DNA of 64,000 bases. Origin: Nocardia spumae. GTDB lineage: Bacteria; Actinomycetota; Actinomycetes; Mycobacteriales; Mycobacteriaceae. This document shows positions 49,611 to 58,311 of this stretch, piece after piece. Every line of letters starts with the position of its first letter. Position 1 is the first letter of the stretch. A model generated the notes under the pieces. It worked only from the letters and a program-made list of their open reading frames with translations. It did not search any database and was not told the origin of the DNA. The stretch spans positions 2,790,001 through 2,854,000 of the forward strand of contig NZ_JAJFZL010000001.1 in the NCBI RefSeq assembly GCF_020733635.1, read 5' to 3'. The translations under genes and the position numbers were made by a program.

Positions 49611-50783
49611 TCAGTCGTTCGGGCGGCCGAGGAGTTCGAGCGCGGTCAGTGCGAGGGAAAGTTCCAGCTGGCGGCGCTGTCCCTCCAGTGGCCGGCCGAG
49701 AAGAGTGGCGGCGCGCTGGAGCCGGTTGATGACGGTGTTGCGGTGGCAATGCAGCAGCGGCGCGGCATGGGCGGCCGAACCGTTCTCGGCCAGCCAGACC
49801 GTCAGGGTGTGCAGCAACATATCTCGCTCTTTCGCCGGCAGCGCCAGAATCGGTCCCAGCAGCCGGCGCACCGACAGCTGCGCGAGGTCGGGCGAGCGCA
49901 GCAGCAGGGCTTCCGGATAGCGGTCGTCCAGCGAGATGAGAACGCCTTCGGCGGGCGGCGGCACGGTGTCGAGCGCGAGGGCGGCGAAGGTGTGCGCACT
50001 GTCGACCTCGGCCAGTCCGGAGACGGTGGGGGACAGACCGGCGCGGCCGCGCACGAGCGGTTCCAGCACCTGCGCGACCTGCTTCGAGGAGTGCTGCTCG
50101 AGAGCGACGATACCGACGGTGGAGTCACCGCGATCGTGCCAGACCGAGCGAATTCCCTTGGCCGCCAACGCGGTCTCGGTGCCCAGTCGCAGGGGGTGGG
50201 GATCACCGCGCCCGACGACGACGAGGTAGTCGCCACTCGGCGGGATGTGCAACTCCCGGGCGGCGTACACGGCGAATCTCGCGTCGTGGCCGCGACCGGA
50301 CAGCAGATCCTCGATCAGGGCGTGGCGGCGGCGCTCGTCGCGGCGGACGCGGTCGAGTTCGGTTCCGCGATAGGAGGTGACCAGCGCCGAGGACATTCCG
50401 TCGATCACCGCCCACATCGCCGTGCCGGTTTCCCGGAAGTCGGCGGGGGAGATGGCGCCGGCGCGGTCGAGCAACGCTTCCCAGATGATGCGTCCGCCCA
50501 GGCGGAAGGTGCGCAGCATGGCCTCCAGCGGCACGCCTTGCTCGGCGCGCTGCTTACCGATCGCCGCGGCGACATCGTCGTGTTCGGCGCCGGCGCCTTT
50601 CGCGCCGAGCAGGTCCAGCACCCGGGTCAGAAAACGCCGGCATCCGTCCTGGAGGTCTGCCCTGGTCACCGCGGAGTAGTCGGTCCACTCCGGATTGTCG
50701 GTGAAGACCGCTGCCATCAGCCTCTCGGTCAACGCGGGAATGTCGCCGCGACAGGCCGCCGCGAGCTCGTTCGCGTTCGTCAC
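49611..50783 (-). CDS. PucR/CdaR-family transcriptional regulator
   Basis: A 390-residue regulator with the PucR-type C-terminal helix-turn-helix: LAENGSAAHAAPLLHCHRNT, VINRLQRAATLLGRPLE. The middle contains a GGDEF-like CdaR domain, as is usual. The N-terminal part resembles the RsbRD/PucR N-domain (LTERLMAAVFTDNPEWTD). The GTG at 50783 has AAGAGG 9 bases upstream; the frame stays open to 50861. It lies directly upstream of the dehydrogenase operon on the same strand, so it may regulate it; this is inference from position. Confidence 0.83.
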   Translation of the reverse strand: MTNANELAAACRGDIPALTERLMAAVFTDNPEWTDYSAVTRADLQDGCRRFLTRVLDLLGAKGAGAEHDDVAAAIGKQRAEQGVPLEAMLRTFRLGGRIIWEALLDRAGAISPADFRETGTAMWAVIDGMSSALVTSYRGTELDRVRRDERRRHALIEDLLSGRGHDARFAVYAARELHIPPSGDYLVVVGRGDPHPLRLGTETALAAKGIRSVWHDRGDSTVGIVALEQHSSKQVAQVLEPLVRGRAGLSPTVSGLAEVDSAHTFAALALDTVPPPAEGVLISLDDRYPEALLLRSPDLAQLSVRRLLGPILALPAKERDMLLHTLTVWLAENGSAAHAAPLLHCHRNTVINRLQRAATLLGRPLEGQRRQLELSLALTALELLGRPND

Positions 50784-50876
50784 GGGACCGGACCTCTTGG
50801 ATACCGCCACGTCGGCCACAGTACGTCGTGGCCGCTCGGGTCCGGTTTCGTGATCGCCCACCGGGAACGCCGGGTG

Positions 50877-51215
50877 CTAGCCGGCCTTGTTGTAGGCCTC
50901 GACGATGTCCTTGTGGATGCGGCCGCGGCTGGAGACCTCGTAGCCGTTGTTTCGGGCCCATTCCCGGATGGCGGCGGTGTGCTCGCGGTCCGGTGCGGTC
51001 CGGGTTCCGCTGATCTTGCTGTTGCTCTTGCGGTTTCGGCCCACCTTGCGAGCGGGCTGGGTCCACTGTTCGAAGATCTCACGCAGCGCGGCCGCGTTCT
51101 TCGTCGACAGGTCGATCTCGTATTCGACGCCGTCGAGGCCGAAATGCACGGTCTCGTCGGCCTTGGACTTGCCGTCGTAGTCGTCCACCAGCTCGACGAT
51201 GACCTTCTTGGCCAT
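50877..51215 (-). CDS. lsr2: Lsr2 nucleoid-associated protein
   Basis: Lsr2 is the H-NS-like xenogeneic silencer of actinobacteria; it binds AT-rich DNA and bridges it. The 112 residues show the N-terminal dimerisation domain ([20 protein letters not shown], then [20 protein letters not shown]) and the C-terminal DNA-binding domain with [20 protein letters not shown], in which RGR is the AT-hook-like minor-groove motif (about residue 98). The length is normal. The ATG at 51215 is preceded by GGAGGGTG. A hairpin lies in the leader. Confidence 0.96.
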   Translation of the reverse strand: MAKKVIVELVDDYDGKSKADETVHFGLDGVEYEIDLSTKNAAALREIFEQWTQPARKVGRNRKSNSKISGTRTAPDREHTAAIREWARNNGYEVSSRGRIHKDIVEAYNKAG

Positions 51216-51246
51216 GAAGCACCCTCCGCTCAGCTCGTATGTGACG

Positions 51247-51267
51247 CGGCGGAATGCTAATCCGCCG
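51247..51267 (-). terminator. hairpin upstream of lsr2
   Basis: CGGCGGA and TCCGCCG form a 7-bp stem with a 7-base loop, 37 bases downstream of the small membrane protein gene and 32 bases before lsr2. It may terminate the upstream transcript or act in the lsr2 leader. Confidence 0.45.
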
Positions 51268-51304
51268 GGCGGCGGGCAACAAATCCGGTCCCCCGACGGG
51301 AGTT

Positions 51305-51586
51305 TCAGGGCTTCCGTTGTTCCGTCGGGCTACGCCGCAGGATCAGGGTCGCCGCTGCGCACAGCAACGCCAAAGCCGCGAACACTATACTGACCAGTAC
51401 GTTCCGCGTGGTGGACGCTCCGCTGACGGCCGGAGTGGTGATCGCCAGAATCACCGACCCCACGCCGCACAGTGCGAAACTGCCCGCGAACGCCTGCGAC
51501 TTCCGAGTCTCGAGGGCGCGGGACAGAAACATCGCGGCGACGCTCAAGAACCAGATCGCCATACCGATGCGGAACAGAATGGCCAT
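51305..51586 (-). CDS. small membrane protein
   Basis: A 93-residue protein with three hydrophobic stretches: [20 protein letters not shown] (3-22), [16 protein letters not shown] (36-52) and [20 protein letters not shown] (63-83). The tail is basic ([10 protein letters not shown]). GGGGAC lies upstream of the ATG at 51586. No family is recognised. It is isolated between the MarR gene and lsr2 on the same strand. Confidence 0.6.
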   Translation of the reverse strand: MAILFRIGMAIWFLSVAAMFLSRALETRKSQAFAGSFALCGVGSVILAITTPAVSGASTTRNVLVSIVFAALALLCAAATLILRRSPTEQRKP

Positions 51587-51715
51587 GGTGTCCCCTGTCT
51601 TTCCGGTGCCGCGGCCGTTGCGGAGATCGGTTGGCTCTACGGCACGTTCGTGTCCAGTCCGAGATTATGGCCGACCGTGCCACCGGGCTGTGCAACCGAT
51701 CTCCATGGCCGCCGA

Positions 51716-52096
51716 TCAGCGGCCGTCCTCGCCGCGCAGGTTGGCCACGGCCCGCGCGAGCACATCGCCGACCAGCCGGACTGCACGCTCGGGAACTCCG
51801 GCGAACATGTGATGGGCGGCCTCGGTGAACCGCGGCAGCAGATCGGGAGTCAGCGTCCGGCCCGCGTCGGTGAGCTCGACGACCACCGAGCGCCGGTCGG
51901 TGGTGCTGCGCCGGCGGGTCACCAGTTCCTTGGCCTCGAGTCGATCGAGCAATCTGGTCAATCCCGCGGTGTCGGTGCGCAACGCGGTCGCCAGCACGCG
52001 CGGCGCGGTCCGCCCGGCCGCGACGCTCACCAGCACGGCCGCCTGCTGCGCGGTGACACCGTAGGGCGCCAGGCGCTGATCCAGCAGGGTCGACAA
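51716..52096 (-). CDS. MarR-family transcriptional regulator
   Basis: A 126-residue winged-helix regulator: YGVTAQQAAVLVSVAAGRTA, the recognition helix region DTAGLTRLLDRLEAKELVTR, the wing RRSTTDRRSVVVELTDAGRT and a C-terminal dimerisation helix. The DxR motif (TDRRS) is present. It is somewhat short at the N-terminus for the family. The start is TTG 52096, immediately after an in-frame TAG, so a longer form is impossible. Upstream an inverted repeat (GCTGTC/GACAGC, about 52099-52126) could be its operator. It follows a flavoprotein gene and a micro-gene on the same strand and may regulate them. Confidence 0.8.
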   Translation of the reverse strand: MSTLLDQRLAPYGVTAQQAAVLVSVAAGRTAPRVLATALRTDTAGLTRLLDRLEAKELVTRRRSTTDRRSVVVELTDAGRTLTPDLLPRFTEAAHHMFAGVPERAVRLVGDVLARAVANLRGEDGR

Positions 52097-52118
52097 CTAG
52101 CTGTCCAGCAGTAATCGA

Positions 52119-52205
52119 CTAGACAGCGAAACCGAACCAGAGGCAGGCGATCAGCAGGACGAGGGTGATCACGAGGACCGCGCGAGTCGTGTAGGTGTGG
52201 CGCAT
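52119..52205 (-). CDS. 28-residue single-pass membrane peptide
   Basis: An ATG-started ORF at 52205 encodes MRHTYTTRAVLVITLVLLIA followed by CLWFGFAV: a basic N-terminus and one membrane-spanning helix, so it should insert N-in. It begins 14 bases after the stop of the ferric-reductase-like gene, with AAAGG as a possible ribosome-binding site, and ends 22 bases before the MarR start. It may be a small subunit or regulator of the flavoprotein. No family is known to me; it is too short for reliable homology judgement. Confidence 0.55.
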   Translation of the reverse strand: MRHTYTTRAVLVITLVLLIACLWFGFAV

Positions 52206-52219
52206 GTCCGATCGGCCTT

Positions 52220-53536
52220 TCAGACGAAGTCGAAGCGTTCGGTGTGGACACGGTCGGCCGGAACTCGCTCGGCGGCCAGCGCGTCCTCTACGGCGGTGAC
52301 CATCGGAGCCGGCCCGCAGATGAAGTACTGCAGTCGTTCGTAGCGGCGGGGAAGATGACGCGACAGCACGGCCCGGTCGATGAACCCGCGCTCTCCGGAC
52401 CAGTCCGGGCCGGGTCGCTCGAGGATGTGCACGATGGTCAGGTCGAGCCGTTGCGCCAGCGGCGGCAGTTCGTCGGCGAGTGTGGCATCGGCGAGGGAGC
52501 GGGTCGCATACAGCAGCAGCACGGGACGGCGGTCCTCGCGATCGGCCATGGTGCGCAGGATGCTGACCATCGGCGTGATCCCGACTCCGCCCGCGATGAG
52601 GACGAAACCGGGCCCCTCGTTGCGGTCGGGGCTGAAAACCCCGTGCGGGCCGTCGAGCCAGGCCCGGGTTCCCGGGCGGATATCGCCGACGGTGGCGGTG
52701 AAATCACCGAGCGCTTTGACGGTCACCTCGACCGAACCGACGCGTTCGGCACTGGAGGAGAACGAGAACGGGTGTGCGGTGACCGAGAACGGGGAGCGGT
52801 CGACGACCAGCCAGCCGAACTGTCCGGGCGCGAACCGGAATCCGCGGTGCCCGTCCGGTGCCACGGTCAGGGTGTGCGCGTTGCCGCGTTCGGCGGTGAC
52901 CCGGGTGATGCGCCAGGGCCGGCGCAGCCGCAGCAGCGGCTGAACCACTCGCACCCACACCAGCAGGGTGACCAGTGCGACGGTCATCAGCGCCCACAGC
53001 CACTTCTTCCAGATCTGGTCGAGGTAGTAGCCGACGAGCAGCATATGGGCCAGTGCGAAGGCGACCACCAGCACCGACAGCAGCCCGTGCGCGATCTGCC
53101 AGATCTCGTAGCCGATCCGGAGCCTGCGACGCCACACCGAGGTCGCGACGACGATCACCAGCAGCACGGTGGAGGCGACCGCGAAACGGGCGCGCGGCGG
53201 GGCCTGGGTCAGGTCGAGCAGTCCGACGATATCGGTGCCCGCGAATTGCAACAGGATCGGATGGGCGAGCACGAAGGCCAGCGCGACAAAGGAAATCTGG
53301 CGGTGGAACTGCACGAGGGCGTCCTCGCCGAACGGTGCGGCGATCGCCCGGAATCGTGCGACCAATGCGAATTGCATACCCAGCATGGACATTCCGACGA
53401 ATCCCAGCGCGACCGAGAACTCCGTCCAGAACCCCCGGCTCGGCGCGTTCACGCCGATCACGGCGAAGACCAGGGGAACCACGGCCACCGCCAGATACAA
53501 CCCGAACCAGCCCAGTCCTCGGGCGACCAGAGACAT
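52220..53536 (-). CDS. ferric-reductase-like transmembrane flavoprotein
   Basis: A 438-residue protein with an N-terminal membrane domain of six or so helices (about 5-205) bearing histidines that could bind heme (ALVQFHRQISFVALAFVLAH and IWQIAHGLLSVLVVAFALAH). An FAD domain follows (HPFSFSS near 250), then a NAD(P)H-binding domain (FVLIAGGVGITPMVSILRTM and YFICGPAPMVTAVEDALAAE). The architecture matches ferric reductases/NADPH-oxidase-like proteins. It moves electrons across or into the membrane; the acceptor, iron or a partner oxygenase, is open. GGAGG lies 5 bases before the ATG at 53536. Confidence 0.9.
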   Translation of the reverse strand: MSLVARGLGWFGLYLAVAVVPLVFAVIGVNAPSRGFWTEFSVALGFVGMSMLGMQFALVARFRAIAAPFGEDALVQFHRQISFVALAFVLAHPILLQFAGTDIVGLLDLTQAPPRARFAVASTVLLVIVVATSVWRRRLRIGYEIWQIAHGLLSVLVVAFALAHMLLVGYYLDQIWKKWLWALMTVALVTLLVWVRVVQPLLRLRRPWRITRVTAERGNAHTLTVAPDGHRGFRFAPGQFGWLVVDRSPFSVTAHPFSFSSSAERVGSVEVTVKALGDFTATVGDIRPGTRAWLDGPHGVFSPDRNEGPGFVLIAGGVGITPMVSILRTMADREDRRPVLLLYATRSLADATLADELPPLAQRLDLTIVHILERPGPDWSGERGFIDRAVLSRHLPRRYERLQYFICGPAPMVTAVEDALAAERVPADRVHTERFDFV

Positions 53537-53730
53537 CGCGACCTCCCGGGCAACTCGTCCACCGAACCGCGCAGTACACCAACCGACCGCCTGGTCGTGA
53601 GTCTAGGTCCCGGCGACCACCGGAACGAGACGACATGCCCGCAGCGGACCCGGTCCGGAATGACCGGGATGTCGATGGTGTTGCCCTCGGAATTCGAGCG
53701 CTGTTGTCGAACCGGAAGGAAATATGCCCC

Positions 53731-54837
53731 ATGTCACACGAACCCCTCGCCGGGCCCGCCGTCCATCTCGACGAGTTGTTCTCCGAATTCCGCGCGGGGT
53801 CGCTGCGGCTGCGGAACAGATTCGCGATGGCGCCGATGACCAGGGTGCAATCACCGGACGGCATTCCGAACGCGGAGAACGTCGCCTACTACCGTGAACA
53901 CGCCGCCGGCGGGGTGGGGCTGATCGTCACCGAGGGAACCTACGTCCGGGGCCCGGCGTCCGGTCCGTTCGCGGCGGTGCCGCGGTTCTACGGCGACGAC
54001 AGCGCGGCCGGGTGGCGCGCGGTGGTCGAGGCGGTCCATGCCGAGGGCGCCGCGATCGTTCCGCAGTTGTGGCATACCGGTGTCGACCGGGGCGACGAAC
54101 CCGCCTTCGAACCGGATCTGCGGACGGTGAGTCCGTCCGGCGTCGATCACACCGGTCGCACGGTGGGGCGGGCGTTGACGGTGGCCGATCTGGACACCCT
54201 GGTCGATTCGTACGTGGAGTCGGCGGTCCTGGCCCAGCGGCTGGGATTCGACGGCATCGAAATGCACGGTGCGCACGGGTATCTGCTCGACCAGTTCTTC
54301 TGGGCCGCGACCAATCGCCGCACCGATGAGTACGGAGGGACCCTGCGCCGTCGCGCCGCGTTCCCCGCGCGGGTGGTCGCCGCCGTCCGTGAGGCCGTGG
54401 GCCCGGACTTCCCGATCATCTACCGCTATTCGCAGTGGAAGGGCGTCGACTACAGCGCCCGGATCGCCGAGACGCCGGCGGAACTCGAGGAGTTACTGAC
54501 ACCGCTGGTCGAAGCCGGTGTCGATCTCTTCCACACCTCGCAGCGGCGGCATTGGCTGCCCGAGTTCACCGAGCAGGCGGACGATCTCAGCCTGGCCGGC
54601 TGGACCAAGAAGATCACCGGGCTGCCGGTCGTCACCGTCGGGTCGGTCGGAGTCGACAGCGTCTTTCGCGGCGATCGGATCGACGAGACGCAGGCGCAGC
54701 GCTTCCGCGTGCTGCGAGAGCAGTTCGAACGCGGCGAGTTCGATGTCGTCGCGGTGGGCCGGGCCCTGCTCGCCGATCCGGAATGGGTGAACAAGATACG
54801 CGATCGACGACTTTCGGAGATCACTCCCTTCCGCTGA
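53731..54837 (+). CDS. old yellow enzyme family NADH:flavin oxidoreductase
   Basis: A 368-residue FMN enzyme: LRLRNRFAMAPMTRVQSPDG, then AAIVPQLWHTGVDRG, AQRLGFDGIEMHGAHGYLLD, QFFWAATNRRTDEYGGTLRR and the late VGRALLADPEWVNKI, all family motifs. OYEs reduce alkenes conjugated to carbonyl or nitro groups with NAD(P)H. EMHGAHGYLLDQFF is the signature around the substrate-binding His pair. The ATG at 53731 is chosen; AAGGA lies 12 bases upstream. Its 3' end overlaps the convergent FGE gene by 17 bases. The physiological substrate is unknown. Confidence 0.93.
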   Translation: MSHEPLAGPAVHLDELFSEFRAGSLRLRNRFAMAPMTRVQSPDGIPNAENVAYYREHAAGGVGLIVTEGTYVRGPASGPFAAVPRFYGDDSAAGWRAVVEAVHAEGAAIVPQLWHTGVDRGDEPAFEPDLRTVSPSGVDHTGRTVGRALTVADLDTLVDSYVESAVLAQRLGFDGIEMHGAHGYLLDQFFWAATNRRTDEYGGTLRRRAAFPARVVAAVREAVGPDFPIIYRYSQWKGVDYSARIAETPAELEELLTPLVEAGVDLFHTSQRRHWLPEFTEQADDLSLAGWTKKITGLPVVTVGSVGVDSVFRGDRIDETQAQRFRVLREQFERGEFDVVAVGRALLADPEWVNKIRDRRLSEITPFR

Positions 54838-55777
54838 GCGATGACCGATGGACGTCCTCGCGCAGGACACACCGAAACCCGAGGTGGCAGGTGGCGGTGT
54901 CCTCGGTCTGCGACTGGCGGGCCGCCGGGCGGTAACGCAAGCAGTAGCAGGCCGCGCACAAGTACGAGCCGCCCTTGACGACATGCCGTGCGAAGCGTTG
55001 CGCCGCTTCGGGTTCGACGCCGGGCGGCCGCGGCGCACAGCAGGCCGGTGCCGGGGTGTGGGAGAGGAAGGGATCGGCGGTCCACTCCCAGACGTTGCCG
55101 GTCATATCGAACAGTCCGTAGCCGTTGGGGGAGTAGGTGCCGACCACGGTCGTGCCCGGTGTCGCCCGTTGTCCCCGACCCGGATGGAACTGCCAGGGGA
55201 AGGCGCCGACCCAGACGTTGGCCATGCGCCGCCCGGTGGGCTCGAACTCGTCGCCCCACGCGAAGGTGGCCGAGTCGAGCCCGCCGCGGGCCGCGTACTC
55301 CCATTCGGCCTCTGTCGGGAGCTGTTTGCCGGCCCAGGCCGCGAACGCCGCCGCATCCCGGTAACAGACCTGGGTGACCGGGTGGCGGTCGAGTCCGTCG
55401 AGGGTGCTGCCGGGTCCGAGCGGATGACGCCAGCTCGCGCCGGGCACATACCGCCACCACCGCCGCCAGTCGTCCAACGGCACCGGCCCCCGGGTGGGGT
55501 GGAACACCAGCCCTCCGGGGGTCAGCCGCGCCGGATCCGCGTCCGGGTAGTCCTCGGTCGTGGGCGTGCGCTCGGCGACGGTGACGTAGCCGGTCTGCTT
55601 GACGAATCGCCGGAAGGCGGCGTTGGTCACCGGGTGCGCGTCGATCAGGAACGAGCCGACGTGCACCCGGTGTACCGGACGCTCCTCGGGAAAGAAGTCG
55701 TCGCAGCCCATCGCGAAGTCGCCACCGGTGATCGGAACCATGCCGCGACGCACGTCGGCGCCGCTCAGGGTGGCCAC
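54821..55777 (-). CDS. formylglycine-generating enzyme (sulfatase-modifying factor)
   Basis: A 318-residue SUMF1/FGE-family protein that oxidises the active-site Cys of type I sulfatases to formylglycine in the cytoplasm. It opens VPITGGDFAMGCDDFFPEE and has the family motifs LPTEAEWEYAARGG and GNVWEWTADPF. The copper-binding cysteines are Cys274 and Cys279 (GSYLCAACYCLRYRPAAR), with the same spacing as Cys272/Cys277 of the Streptomyces coelicolor enzyme. An extra Cys277 lies between them. The gene follows the sulfatase by 10 bases, the natural partner. GTG 55777 has GAGG upstream. Confidence 0.94.
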   Translation of the reverse strand: MATLSGADVRRGMVPITGGDFAMGCDDFFPEERPVHRVHVGSFLIDAHPVTNAAFRRFVKQTGYVTVAERTPTTEDYPDADPARLTPGGLVFHPTRGPVPLDDWRRWWRYVPGASWRHPLGPGSTLDGLDRHPVTQVCYRDAAAFAAWAGKQLPTEAEWEYAARGGLDSATFAWGDEFEPTGRRMANVWVGAFPWQFHPGRGQRATPGTTVVGTYSPNGYGLFDMTGNVWEWTADPFLSHTPAPACCAPRPPGVEPEAAQRFARHVVKGGSYLCAACYCLRYRPAARQSQTEDTATCHLGFRCVLREDVHRSSLSGRE

Positions 55778-55787
55778 CGGGGGTGCC

Positions 55788-58139
55788 TCAATCGCGTGAA
55801 AATGCCGCGGCGGCGGCCATTTCCAGATCTACGTACGGTTTGCCGCTCACATCCTCGATGACCTGACGCATGCTGCCCCCGGTGAACGGGAACGGCGACC
55901 GGTAGCGGGCGGACACGGACTGACCGATGTCGCGTCCGACCCGGACGCCTTCTCCGACGCCGGAGAAGACGGTGGGCTGAGTGCGCATATCGGCGAATGA
56001 TCCCACCGGATCGGCGTCGATGTAGAGGACGGCCTCACCGGTGGGCGTGAAATTGTCGGACCGGGTGCCGCGGCGTTCGTAACGCATACCGAGGATGTGA
56101 TCGCCGACCGGCACCGGGTGGTCGGAGACGATCACCTGCTCCTCTTCACCGAGAAAGTTGTAGACGTAGTACAGGCGACCGTCCTGCAGGAACAGCGTGT
56201 GCCCGCCGAGCCGCCCGCCGTGGGCGAACAGTACCCCCTGCGCGTCCGGGCTGGTGATGGTCGTTTCCGCGAGCAGCGCGAACGATCGGCCCCGGATCTC
56301 GATCGCGGCGCCGGGTCCCACTTCGGCGATATCCGGATAGTAGACAGCGGAATCGCGGGTTTGGGCGTAGGTCGGGCGGTCGCGCAGCATCACCGAGACG
56401 ATATCGAGGTCGTAGAGCGGTAATCCGCCGTATTTCTCGGCTTCGGAGAACCACAGCGCCTTCATCTCCTCGAGCCGGTCGGGGTGAACCTCGGCCAGAT
56501 CGTTGGTCTGGCTGCGGTCGTGTTCGAGGTGGAACAGTTCCCACCGGTCGGCCTCGAAATGTCCCCAGCCGGACGGACATGCCGCGTGCACGGCGTCGGC
56601 GAACCACCCGCGATGCCAGATGGCGCGGGTGCCCAGCATCGAATAGAACTGGGTGTGCTTGCCGACATCGGCGTTCGCGTCGTCGAACAGTGCTCGGAAG
56701 CTGACCCCTTCCAACGGCCGTTGCGCGACGTTCTTCACCGTGTCCGGAGGTGTGATACCGAGTAGCTCGTACACCGTGGGGGTGATATCGCAGACGTTGA
56801 GGTATTGGTGACGCAATTCGCCCCGGGCCGCGATCCCGGCCGGCCACGACATGAGACACGCGTCGGCTATGCCGCCCTCGTGCGAGGCGTAGCGCTTGTA
56901 GAGCTTGTACGGAGTATTGAACGCCATCGCCCAGCCGATGCTGTAGTGGTTGTAGGTGGTCGGCGAACCCAATTCGTCGATTTTGGCCAGGCTGTCCTCG
57001 ATGGTGTCGATATAGCCGTTGAAGAACTTCATCTCGTTGGCGGATCCGTTGGGCCCGCCCTCACCGCTGGCGCCGTTGTCGGAGAAGGCGACGATGATCG
57101 TGTTGTCCAGTTGGCCGCTGTCCTCGAGATAGTCGAGCAGCCGGCCGATCTGCGCGTCGGTGTAGGACAGGAATCCGGCGAACACCTCGGCCTGGCGGCA
57201 GAAGAGCCGCTTCTCGTCATCGGTCAGCGACTCCCATTCCCGCACGGTGTCCTGCATCGGCCAGGGTTTGCCGTCGGTACTGGTGGCGTCCGAATAGGGA
57301 TTCATGGGCGACAATTCGGTATTGCCCGGTATCAAGCCCAATCGCTTCTGGTTCGCGAGCGCGATCTCGCGATACTTCTCGTAGCCCATATCGAATCGGC
57401 CGCGGTATTTGTCGGCCCATTCCCGGGGCACGTGGTGCGGTGCGTGGCCGCATCCCGGGCACAGGTACAGGAACCAGGGCTTGTCGGGCGCGATGACCTT
57501 CGTGTCGCGAATGAACTCGATCGACCTGTCGGCCAGATCCTTCGACAGGTGGTATCCGTCCTCCGGTGCGTACGGCTGGGTGATCGGGTGGTTGTCGTAG
57601 ACCAGATTCGGATACCACTGATCGGCTTCACCGCCCAGGAAGCCGTAGAACCGCTCGAAGCCGCGCCCCAGTGGCCAATGTCGCTTGGACGCGGCCAGAT
57701 TCGCCTCCTCCAACGGCGTCATATGCCATTTGCCGACGGCGTAGGTATTCCACCCGCGCTCGCTCAGGACCTCCGAGCACAATGCGGTGTCCTCGGGTAT
57801 GCGGCCACACAGACTCGGGAATCCGTCGGTGAACTCCTCGATGGTCGCCATACCGACCGAGGTCGGATTCCGGCCGGTCAGCAGCGAGGCGCGGGTGGGC
57901 GAACACAGTGCGGTCGTGTGGAATTGGGTGAACTGGACGCCACGCTCGGCGATACGCCGCATATTCGGCATATCGACCAGACCGCCGTAACAGTCCCAGG
58001 TGGCGATTCCGATGTCGTCCCACACCAGATAGAGAACATTGGGTGCCTCCCGCGGCGCGGTCGGCTCTGCGAAAGGCTGCCAGTCGGCCACCGAATCCCG
58101 GATATCGAGCGCGATATGTCCTTCGAACTTCTTGCCCAT
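55788..58139 (-). CDS. type I arylsulfatase
   Basis: A 783-residue sulfatase. The modification motif is CSPTR at 79-83 (TTALCSPTRASLLTGR); Cys79 becomes formylglycine. Metal ligands include Asp41 and Asp42 (LYLVWDDIG), and the downstream motif VGKWHMTP and SDNGASGEGG complete the site. The C-terminal 200 residues form a beta-rich domain (TTITSPDAQGVLFAHGGRLG). No signal peptide is seen, so it should be cytoplasmic. It resembles actinobacterial AtsD-type sulfatases that scavenge sulfate from organic esters. GGAGGTG precedes the ATG at 58139. Confidence 0.94.
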   Translation of the reverse strand: MGKKFEGHIALDIRDSVADWQPFAEPTAPREAPNVLYLVWDDIGIATWDCYGGLVDMPNMRRIAERGVQFTQFHTTALCSPTRASLLTGRNPTSVGMATIEEFTDGFPSLCGRIPEDTALCSEVLSERGWNTYAVGKWHMTPLEEANLAASKRHWPLGRGFERFYGFLGGEADQWYPNLVYDNHPITQPYAPEDGYHLSKDLADRSIEFIRDTKVIAPDKPWFLYLCPGCGHAPHHVPREWADKYRGRFDMGYEKYREIALANQKRLGLIPGNTELSPMNPYSDATSTDGKPWPMQDTVREWESLTDDEKRLFCRQAEVFAGFLSYTDAQIGRLLDYLEDSGQLDNTIIVAFSDNGASGEGGPNGSANEMKFFNGYIDTIEDSLAKIDELGSPTTYNHYSIGWAMAFNTPYKLYKRYASHEGGIADACLMSWPAGIAARGELRHQYLNVCDITPTVYELLGITPPDTVKNVAQRPLEGVSFRALFDDANADVGKHTQFYSMLGTRAIWHRGWFADAVHAACPSGWGHFEADRWELFHLEHDRSQTNDLAEVHPDRLEEMKALWFSEAEKYGGLPLYDLDIVSVMLRDRPTYAQTRDSAVYYPDIAEVGPGAAIEIRGRSFALLAETTITSPDAQGVLFAHGGRLGGHTLFLQDGRLYYVYNFLGEEEQVIVSDHPVPVGDHILGMRYERRGTRSDNFTPTGEAVLYIDADPVGSFADMRTQPTVFSGVGEGVRVGRDIGQSVSARYRSPFPFTGGSMRQVIEDVSGKPYVDLEMAAAAAFSRD

Positions 58140-58311
58140 CGTCCACCTCCGAAACGGAGAGCTGGTTGGTGGCCGTGATCCAGGACGACCCTGGACCCGC
58201 CAGGTGCGATGGTTGATTATCCTCCGGGAATCGATATTCGGATAGCGGCCGACGACCGCCGGATCGAGATCCTCGGCAGGCGGCCCGGCCGTGGTCGCCG
58301 ATCGAACCCGC

